Part shown: positions 1-5,823 of the stretch, one piece after another
Position numbering within the stretch: the first letter of the stretch is position 1
Layout of the letters: every line of letters begins with the position of its first letter
Origin: Paracoccaceae bacterium
Lineage (GTDB): Bacteria; Pseudomonadota; Alphaproteobacteria; Rhodobacterales; Rhodobacteraceae
DNA: 5,823 nucleotides
Direction: 5' to 3'
Assembly (NCBI GenBank): GCA_002401045.1
Contig: NVSA01000009.1
Span: 21,404-27,226, forward strand
Notes under the pieces: generated by a model
What the model saw: the letters and a program-made list of their open reading frames with translations, nothing else
The model's database searches: none
What the model was told of the DNA's origin: nothing
Program-made: the position numbers and the translations under genes

Positions 1-1
1 T

Positions 2-1291
2 GACTTTACCCAAAAAGAGTGGGATACCTTCAAGGGCCAAGCCACCACAGCATTGACCAAAAAACAGACTTTAGCGATTAAGTCAGAATCTGAACAATCT
101 ATAAAATTATCCCGTGAGATTTCCGACATTCAAATTCAAGCCCGAACCGGTACAGGGAACCCTGAAGCCATTGTTAAGCGGGTAGAGCAGTTATTTGAAT
201 CTGGTGATGTGACGGAGCAGGAAAGAACCTCAATTTTCACCAATTTAATTAACAAGGAAAAGTCAGCTAGAAAGCAAGCTACTGATTTAAGTGGTGTTGC
301 CAAGAGACTTGCGGGAAATGACGCCATTGTCCTTGATGATAAATCGGTCAACAAATACTACTCTGATATCCTTATGCCTTCACTAGAGGGGGTTTCAAGC
401 ATAGAGCAGGACGTTCAAAAAGCTCATTTTGTAGACAGAATGAAGCGAGTCCCTTCGGCCTTAAAAGCTGAGGTTATGACATTCCTTCAGTCAGAAAACA
501 GGGATTTGATAGTACGGGGCTCTCAGCTTATTGATCGATTTGACAATACCCCGGGGCTTTCAGAGAGAGAATTTAGCAATACAGAGCGCGCATTTGCTGA
601 GCAGGTCGTTAGTTTGTCGGCAAACATGGAGCCAGAACAGGCAGTCACCTTGGCTCGACAGCTAACGGATCCAACCAACAAAGCTCGGATTGAATCAAGG
701 ACCACCGAATTAGCCGAAGACAAAAAAGGGTTTCGCCCTGTTGATTATCGTGACGTGGTAGACGATCACTTTGACCCAATTTTTGGATCCACAAGGGTTG
801 GTGATATTGCTGGCGATCAGTTGGCGAAAGAATACGGCGATCAATACGAGGCTCTTTTTAAATCAGGCATGAGCAAAGAGGCGGCAAATGAAAAGTCTCT
901 GCAGCTTATTGGGCGCAATTGGGCTGTTTCTGAGGTTACCAATAGGGCGATGAAATACCCTCCAGACCAGTATTATATGGTTAATGGTAGCGTTGATTAT
1001 ATTCGCCCTCAGCTAGCCCGTGAAATCAACGAGCAAGGCGCTTTCCCTGAAGAGATACCAGAAGACAGAATGTTTCTACAGGCCACTGAGGACACAGCCA
1101 GGAGTGCCACGGGTGGCAAGCCCGCTTACAGAGTTGTGATCCTTGATGATGATGGAACTATTGCCCCGTTTTTTGGTGGTCTATGGTTTCCAAATCAACA
1201 GGAAGAACTTAACCGAATTGAAGCCGAGAACAAAAAGCTGTTCGAAAAGCGTGCTAAAACTCCAGAGCCATTTGCTAGAAAGGGTAATTAA
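2..1291 (+). CDS. Internal virion protein, gp15-like position (partial, 5' end outside window)
   Basis: Probable phage internal core protein, carried in the capsid and ejected with the DNA. The frame is open from base 2, giving 429 visible codons and a TAA stop. The first possible start inside the window, TTG at 53, has no well-placed Shine-Dalgarno, and the 17 codons before it look like ordinary coding sequence, so the real start lies upstream. The visible part is hydrophilic and probably mostly helical, with no signal peptide or membrane segment. Near the C-terminus (visible residues 306-386) come NWAVSEV, KYPPDQYY..NG and AYRVVILDDDGT, which I remember as a recurring C-terminal pattern in podovirus internal proteins encoded just before the large ejection protein. 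It ends in a short charged helix (about 398-420). It has no cysteine. It overlaps the next gene by one base. An N-terminal lytic transglycosylase domain may lie in the missing part, but this is inference. The gene is certain; the role is moderately sure. Confidence 0.72.
   Translation, partial: DFTQKEWDTFKGQATTALTKKQTLAIKSESEQSIKLSREISDIQIQARTGTGNPEAIVKRVEQLFESGDVTEQERTSIFTNLINKEKSARKQATDLSGVAKRLAGNDAIVLDDKSVNKYYSDILMPSLEGVSSIEQDVQKAHFVDRMKRVPSALKAEVMTFLQSENRDLIVRGSQLIDRFDNTPGLSEREFSNTERAFAEQVVSLSANMEPEQAVTLARQLTDPTNKARIESRTTELAEDKKGFRPVDYRDVVDDHFDPIFGSTRVGDIAGDQLAKEYGDQYEALFKSGMSKEAANEKSLQLIGRNWAVSEVTNRAMKYPPDQYYMVNGSVDYIRPQLAREINEQGAFPEEIPEDRMFLQATEDTARSATGGKPAYRVVILDDDGTIAPFFGGLWFPNQQEELNRIEAENKKLFEKRAKTPEPFARKGN
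1278..1284 (+). promoter_or_regulatory. Ribosome binding site for the large internal virion protein
   Basis: The purine run GAAAGGG lies six bases before the ATG at 1291, inside the last codons of the upstream gene. Its position supports 1291 as the true start. Together with the TAATG stop/start overlap it suggests that ribosomes finishing the upstream gene reinitiate here. Confidence 0.6.
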
Positions 1292-4200
1292 TGCCATTCA
1301 TTGAAGACAAAAGCGTAGGATTTCTTGAAAGGGCTCAAGGGCTTGACGAAATTGACGTTGAAGAGCGCCCAGTATCATTCAGTGAAGAGTTGACCGCGGC
1401 TTATCGCCTAGAAAATACGCTTGGTTCATTCATTGCTAAGGATCCCAATCTACCCACGGCAATGAAAACCACTGATTTTGATGCATGGTCTCAGCTGACT
1501 GATGACGAAAAGCTCAACAAGAATTTTGTCGAGGCTGCAGTGGGCGTAGAAAACGAGCTAGAGCTAAATGCCGTTAGAAATCAAATGGATAGAGAGAACC
1601 GCGACCGCTCAACGTTGAAAAATTCCTATTTGGCCCCGTTCCTGATGGGGGTGAGTGATCCAATCAACTTTATCCCAACTGGTGGCGTTGCTTATAAGAC
1701 CTATAAAACAGGCGGATCCATTCTCAGAAACGCTGTTGCAACTAGTTCTGTTGCCGCCGGCACAACTGCATTAACTGAGGCGGCATTACATCAAACCCAA
1801 ATGACGCGAACAATGGGTGAGTCTGCAGCTAATATAACCGCAGCCGTATTCCTTGGTGGAATTCTTGGCGCTGCACCTGGAGCAATAGAAAAACTCATTC
1901 TCAAAACAGGCCGAAAGCCGCAAGAGGTATTTGATGAAATTGACCTTGTTATGGATCCTGAGAAAGCCATTGCTGACGGTGGTAATCCTACTATGTTTGA
2001 TCGCTCCATTGGTGCCGCTGAAGTTAATAACGACGCCAAAGTTCGCGGGAAGTTGGCCAGAGCCGCAACCAAGTTTATTGGTTTTGATCCCTGGTCAGCA
2101 ACTGCCACTTCTGACGCAAAGGCAACTCGATCTGCCGTCAATTCCTTGGCTGAGTCCCCGCTCGACATGGATAGGCCCCTTGGTCAAGCTGTTGAAACCG
2201 CCATAAAGCTGCATGATGGGAAATTTTTTGATGCTGTTGACGGACACATGAACACCTTCAAGGCCTACAAAGAAGGCGGAGGTGAGTTGACCCGTAGAGA
2301 ATTTGGCGAAGCTGTTGGGAAGGCTGTTAGAAATGGCTCTGATGACCCACACATTCAAGGCGCTGCTGATTCTTGGAACACAAAATTATACGAGCCCTTG
2401 AAGAAGGATTTCGTTGAAGTTGGGCTTTTGCCTGCTGATGTCGATGTAAAAACGGCCGCTGGATACTTAAACAGAATCTGGAGTAAGCCAAAGGTTGCTG
2501 GTAATTTGTCCAGCTTTGTTGAGAAAACCAAGGGCTGGCTTGATGAGCAAAACACAAAAAAGCTAGCTGTACAGTCTGATGTTGAAAGGCTCAGCACCTC
2601 AATGATGGAGAGCCAAACCAAAGCCCGATCATTAAGAGGGCAGCTTGATAGCAAAAATGCACAAATAACCAAAGCAAGCAAACAGTTAGAAGAGGTTCAA
2701 AGGGCTGAAAAGGCCAGCATACAACGAGCCTTTAAGACCAAAGACAAAGGTATTACCGGAAAAGAAGGTCGACGCAAAGAATTATCAATAGCAGAATCCA
2801 GGCAGCGTACACGATCAAATGAGCTGCAAGATAGGATTTCAGGGTTAAAGCATTCCATCGATGAATTGGAAACAAGAATTTCCAAACTAGATGAAGATGC
2901 CCTTGCCAGAGTTAATGACCTTGAAGTTGCCGTTGCTGATTGGCCCGGTAAGTCAGGAAACAAGGTTCGTGCAGCAATTCGAAGCCGTGACAGCGTATTG
3001 GCAAGCAAAGCAAGCAAAGAGCTTTTGGCCGCTGTTAGAAAGCTAAACAATATCGATATCGATGCGATTGATACAGAGTCATTGGCCATGGAGATAGCTG
3101 GACGCATTATGGGAACCCCTGATGGGCGATTGCCATATGATTACAAGATAGGGGAAAACTCGTCTGGTGGTGTCAGTAACAACCTATCAGGACCATTCCA
3201 AAAGCGCTCTTTTGCTATTCCTGATGAGCTAATGGAGGAGTTTTTAGAAAATGATATTGAGGTTTTAGGGGCTCGATACATTAAAAGCACTGCGCCAGAT
3301 TTGGAGCTCATGCGTCGATATGATGATGTTGAAATGAAATCAGAACTCAAGGATATTGAACAAGAATGGCTTAAGCGCATCAAGGATGAGCCTGATTCTA
3401 AGAAAGCGCTGAAACTCGAGAAACAGAAAGACAAGGATATAAAGAACATTTCAGCTATGAGAGACCGCCTTAGAGGCACTTTTGGTCAAGTTGATCATAC
3501 AAATCCTTGGGTACGGGCCGCTCGAGTCGCCAGGGATCTTAACTACATGCGTTTATTGGGCGGTGTTGTGGCTTCCTCGTTCTCTGATGTGGCGAGAATT
3601 GTTGCAGCAGAAGGAATACAGAACACATTCAAAAACGCCTTGGTTCCAATGGTCACCAAAATGGGAACTTTCAAAATTGCAGCTCACGAGGCCAAGCTTT
3701 GGGGTGTCGGTACTGATTCGCTAATGGGTGGTAGAGCTGAGATATTGGCTGATGTGGCTGATTATGCCGCTGGCGGAAACGCCTTTGAGCGTGGCGTTAG
3801 ATCAGCAGCAACAAAGTTTTCAAGCATCAACCTGATGAACCAGTGGACGGGTGGTATGAAACAGCTTCACGCCGTAGCCATGCAAACCCGGATTATTCCA
3901 GAGCTGAGAGCCGGAAAGATTGACCGCCGATTGAATCAGCTTGGAATTGATGATGCTAACGCCAAAAATATTGCCTTAGAACTGAAGAATCACGCCGAAG
4001 AAATAGACGGTGTTTGGATAGCGAATGCTCGAGCATGGGAAAACCAAGAGCTAGCAATGATGTGGGCTGGAGCGGTGCGCAAAGAATCTGACCGAGTAAT
4101 CATTATACCAGGACAAGAGAAGCCGCTGTTCATGTCAACCGAATTAGGCAAGACGATTGGCCAGTTCAAAACTTTCATGTTTTCAGCAACACAAAGGATA

Positions 4201-4665
4201 TTACTTTCAACGCTCCAGCAGCAAGATAGCCATTATATTCAAGGCGTCATGAGCATGCTAAGCCTTGGAATGATGACCTATGCATTTAAGCAATGGGATG
4301 CAGGGCGGGAACTTTCAGATGACCCAGCCGTTTGGATTGCTGAAGGCATAGACCGCTCTGGCATGATTGGCATACTGATGGAGGCTAATAACACCATTGA
4401 GAAGGTTTCACAGAATAGCATGGGCATTAGGCCGCTATTAGGTATAAACGCTCCAGCGTCACGCTACGCATCCAGAAGCATATTAGATTCAATGGCGGGG
4501 CCAACGTTTGGATTAATGGGAACGGTTGCGCAAGTTGCTGGCGGAATATCAGGTGAGCGCGAATGGGATAAATCGGATACAAGAGCTTTGAGGCGTTTGC
4601 TACCTGGGCAAAATCTGTCAATACTTAGGCAAGGATTAGACAAAATAGAAGAGGCTGCACGATGA
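1291..4665 (+). CDS. Large internal virion / DNA-ejection protein, gp16-like position (1124 aa)
   Basis: Probable large internal core protein that is ejected at infection and helps DNA cross the cell envelope. Its size and place directly before the tail fibre match T7 gp16 (about 1300 aa), but I see no N-terminal transglycosylase motif. Regions in order: acidic N-terminus (1-110); Gly/Ala-rich hydrophobic segments (about 145-166 and 177-198); helical region ending in YLNRIW (392-397); long charged coiled coil (about 412-552); a block with GTPDGRLPYD (608-617), GPFQKRSFAIPDE (634-646) and Y.KSTAPDLEL (663-673); lysine-rich linker (about 695-720); and a C-terminal part with NYMRLLGG (751-758), IIPGQEKP (938-945), QFKTFMF (958-964), EGIDRSG (1018-1024) and LPGQNL..LR (1104-1113). 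I remember these motifs from large podovirus internal proteins. A resemblance to helical domains of Aravind's 'large polyvalent proteins' is possible but untested. No cysteine occurs. The start is fixed by the ribosome site and the one-base overlap; the stop overlaps the tailspike start by four bases. Confidence 0.8.
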   Translation: MPFIEDKSVGFLERAQGLDEIDVEERPVSFSEELTAAYRLENTLGSFIAKDPNLPTAMKTTDFDAWSQLTDDEKLNKNFVEAAVGVENELELNAVRNQMDRENRDRSTLKNSYLAPFLMGVSDPINFIPTGGVAYKTYKTGGSILRNAVATSSVAAGTTALTEAALHQTQMTRTMGESAANITAAVFLGGILGAAPGAIEKLILKTGRKPQEVFDEIDLVMDPEKAIADGGNPTMFDRSIGAAEVNNDAKVRGKLARAATKFIGFDPWSATATSDAKATRSAVNSLAESPLDMDRPLGQAVETAIKLHDGKFFDAVDGHMNTFKAYKEGGGELTRREFGEAVGKAVRNGSDDPHIQGAADSWNTKLYEPLKKDFVEVGLLPADVDVKTAAGYLNRIWSKPKVAGNLSSFVEKTKGWLDEQNTKKLAVQSDVERLSTSMMESQTKARSLRGQLDSKNAQITKASKQLEEVQRAEKASIQRAFKTKDKGITGKEGRRKELSIAESRQRTRSNELQDRISGLKHSIDELETRISKLDEDALARVNDLEVAVADWPGKSGNKVRAAIRSRDSVLASKASKELLAAVRKLNNIDIDAIDTESLAMEIAGRIMGTPDGRLPYDYKIGENSSGGVSNNLSGPFQKRSFAIPDELMEEFLENDIEVLGARYIKSTAPDLELMRRYDDVEMKSELKDIEQEWLKRIKDEPDSKKALKLEKQKDKDIKNISAMRDRLRGTFGQVDHTNPWVRAARVARDLNYMRLLGGVVASSFSDVARIVAAEGIQNTFKNALVPMVTKMGTFKIAAHEAKLWGVGTDSLMGGRAEILADVADYAAGGNAFERGVRSAATKFSSINLMNQWTGGMKQLHAVAMQTRIIPELRAGKIDRRLNQLGIDDANAKNIALELKNHAEEIDGVWIANARAWENQELAMMWAGAVRKESDRVIIIPGQEKPLFMSTELGKTIGQFKTFMFSATQRILLSTLQQQDSHYIQGVMSMLSLGMMTYAFKQWDAGRELSDDPAVWIAEGIDRSGMIGILMEANNTIEKVSQNSMGIRPLLGINAPASRYASRSILDSMAGPTFGLMGTVAQVAGGISGEREWDKSDTRALRRLLPGQNLSILRQGLDKIEEAAR
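3001..3018 (+). repeat. Short perfect tandem repeat, 9 bp x 2, inside the large virion protein gene
   Basis: The nine-base unit GCAAGCAAA occurs twice in direct succession and encodes ASKASK in a helical, lysine-rich part of the protein. A related stretch, AAGCAAGCAAA, occurs near 2671 and also encodes KASK. The repeat keeps the frame and probably arose by slippage in low-complexity helix-coding DNA. No separate function is implied. Confidence 0.5.
4647..4654 (+). promoter_or_regulatory. Ribosome binding site for the tailspike gene
   Basis: AGAAGAGG lies seven bases before the ATG at 4662, within the last codons of the large virion protein gene. Good spacing and the ATGA overlap support this start and point to translational coupling. 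There is no room for a separate promoter between the two genes. Confidence 0.6.
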
Positions 4666-5823
4666 CTGTAACTGTTAACGATTCAAGAAATGAATATACT
4701 GCTTCGGCAGCTCAAACAGTGTTCAACCACACTTTTAGAATTTATACGGCTAACGATTTAAACGTATACATCACCCCGGCAGGCCAAGAATGCTCTGATT
4801 CTGATCTAACGACTGATTACGTTGTCAACACTGCCACCATTAATGATCCTGCAGGCGGATTTATTACGCTAAATGTTGGCGCGACTGCTGGCGACTTGGT
4901 AACAATCAACTCAGCAATCACCCAAAACAGGACAACGGACTACCAAACGAACGGTGATTTTATACCGGAAACGGTTAACGCCGATTTTGATAGAGTTGTT
5001 TCTCTTGTTAAGCAGTTGGAAACGAACATTGGCAGAGCACCAAAATTCTCAGAATGTCAGCAACAATCTTCTGACTTGTCATTGTCGCAACCAGAGGCAT
5101 TAAAATTAATTAGATATAATGCCGCCGCTGATGGCTTTGACAATGTAAATATTAGCGAAATTGATTCCAGTTTAATCGTTGCGCAAGACATATTGCTGCA
5201 AAGATCCTCGCTTTCTGCTGCGAAGGCTGATGATTCTTTGTCTGGGAATATAGGTGGGTCAGTCTCCACATTGGGCTATGACTCAGCAGGTGACGGTGGG
5301 GCTGGATTATATGAGATTGTAGCGGCAGGCACAGGCACAGAGGATGGAGGAAACTTTGTTAACTCTGACTCTGCTGGATTATTCCAATTAAGGCTTATCG
5401 CCACAGAAACAAATGTAATGCAATGGGGCGCAGTCAATAACGGTGGGGCATCTGATGACGCTTCGATTGTTGCGGCTGTTGCGTCAATCACCACAAATCA
5501 AGGTGGTGAGATTGTATTTCCTCAAAGTGTTTTTAAATACACAACTGATTTACAGCTTAGCCAAAACGGAATTAGGCTTAGAGGCCATTGCTGGAGGAGG
5601 ACAATTCTTTGGTATGCGGGGACCGTTGACGCTTTAACGATCAACAACCCTGCGTGTGAGGTTGATCACATGCACATTACTTCTCTTGATCCAGCTACAT
5701 CAAACCATCTGGTGGGCGATAACGCTGGCACCGGAACGGGTACGGTTGGAATCAAGCTTAAACACGTTGATTCACACATTCATCATTGTACAATTTCATA
5801 TTTTAATGACGCAACAAAATTCG
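4662..5823 (+). CDS. Tail fibre / tailspike protein with T7-type N-terminal domain and beta-helix body (partial, 3' end outside window)
   Basis: Receptor-binding tailspike, possibly a polysaccharide depolymerase. The frame is open for 387 codons from ATG 4662 to the window edge. Residues 1-127 resemble the T7 tail-fibre N-terminal (tail-attachment) domain: an early aromatic stretch (VFNHTFRIY), alternating beta strands, then R.TDYQ..GDF...T.N.DFD and a helix ending in NIGRAP. Residues 128-205 form a linker. At 206-215 comes YDSAGDGGAG, a motif often seen just before the body of phage tailspikes. It is followed by WGAVNNGGASDD (255-266), which matches the start of the pectate-lyase-3 type right-handed beta-helix, where FGA.GDG..DDT is usual. 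From about 300 onward short alternating strands with HCWRR, HMHITSL and HIHHC look like helix rungs. Catalytic residues and any trimerisation or chaperone domain lie beyond the window, so enzyme activity and substrate cannot be stated. It carries five cysteines (44, 132, 310, 332, 376), unlike the two genes before it. The class is fairly certain; the specificity is unknown. Confidence 0.88.
   Translation, partial: MTVTVNDSRNEYTASAAQTVFNHTFRIYTANDLNVYITPAGQECSDSDLTTDYVVNTATINDPAGGFITLNVGATAGDLVTINSAITQNRTTDYQTNGDFIPETVNADFDRVVSLVKQLETNIGRAPKFSECQQQSSDLSLSQPEALKLIRYNAAADGFDNVNISEIDSSLIVAQDILLQRSSLSAAKADDSLSGNIGGSVSTLGYDSAGDGGAGLYEIVAAGTGTEDGGNFVNSDSAGLFQLRLIATETNVMQWGAVNNGGASDDASIVAAVASITTNQGGEIVFPQSVFKYTTDLQLSQNGIRLRGHCWRRTILWYAGTVDALTINNPACEVDHMHITSLDPATSNHLVGDNAGTGTGTVGIKLKHVDSHIHHCTISYFNDATKF

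Noticed and set aside
53..55. TTG at 53 as the start of the first gene
   Set aside because: It has no suitably spaced ribosome site, and the frame stays open and coding-like to the left edge, so it is an internal leucine codon.
660..1960. Several GGATCC/GATC sites that might bear on restriction avoidance
   Set aside because: The sites are plentiful (for example near 668, 785, 1714 and 1953), so there is no sign of avoidance, and a few sites by themselves carry no message.
1931..2206. Open frame of 91 codons on the + strand in another frame
   Set aside because: It is an out-of-frame shadow of the large virion gene; the product is a low-complexity Leu/Pro-rich string without recognisable features.
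3050..3066. Alternating ATCGAT-type palindromic repeat
   Set aside because: It encodes an Asp-Ile-Asp-Ile-Asp stretch in the large protein and is too short to suggest an operator or origin.
1791..3479. Long open frames on the - strand under the large virion protein gene (for example 1791-2168, 2697-3107, 3141-3479)
   Set aside because: They lie entirely inside a strong + strand gene, and their products are Ser/Leu-rich strings typical of antisense reading of helical coding DNA. They show no recognisable domain.
4600..4662. Possible phage RNA-polymerase promoter or terminator before the tailspike gene
   Set aside because: No T7-type promoter consensus and no GC-rich hairpin with a T-run is visible; the stretch is fully coding.
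5595..5637. Strong Shine-Dalgarno-like AGGAGG at 5595-5600 followed by ATG at 5614
   Set aside because: The ATG is 13 bases away and opens only a seven-codon frame. The purines are explained by the WRR codons of the tailspike.

Overview
The window reads as a block of late structural genes from a tailed phage, or from a prophage, most likely a podovirus with a short tail. All coding is on the + strand and fills the window without gaps. Three genes are present: the 3' part of an internal virion protein gene (bases 2-1291), a complete 1124-residue gene for a large internal virion (DNA-ejection) protein (1291-4665), and the 5' part of a tail fibre/tailspike gene that runs off the right edge (4662-5823). 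This order matches the T7-type arrangement in which the two largest internal core proteins (gp15 and gp16 in T7) are followed by the tail fibre (gp17). The assignment rests on gene order, protein size and remembered family motifs, not on a database search.

Layout. The first two genes overlap by one base (TAATG) and the second and third by four (ATGA). Each downstream start has a purine-rich Shine-Dalgarno-like stretch inside the end of the previous gene. No intergenic DNA is left for a promoter or terminator, so the three genes are probably read from one late transcript with coupled translation. No stretch of more than 300 bases lacks a gene. No tRNA, CRISPR, insertion sequence, attachment site or integrase was seen.

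How the genes work together. The two internal proteins would be packed in the capsid around the portal and ejected at infection to build a conduit for DNA across the cell envelope. The tailspike would attach to the tail through its T7-fibre-like N-terminal domain. Its beta-helix body would bind and perhaps cut a surface polysaccharide of the host. A Gram-negative host is likely from the ejection-protein pair and the tailspike type. The GC content, judged by eye in the mid-40s percent, would fit a gammaproteobacterial host, possibly marine, but the sequence does not settle this.

The least expected direct observation is that the two internal proteins together show about 1550 consecutive codons without a single cysteine, while the 387 visible codons of the tailspike contain five. 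Nothing in the window looks like a wholly new system. The best leads are the cysteine exclusion, the membrane-active-looking segment and coiled coil of the large protein, and the modular tailspike whose enzymatic part lies outside the window.
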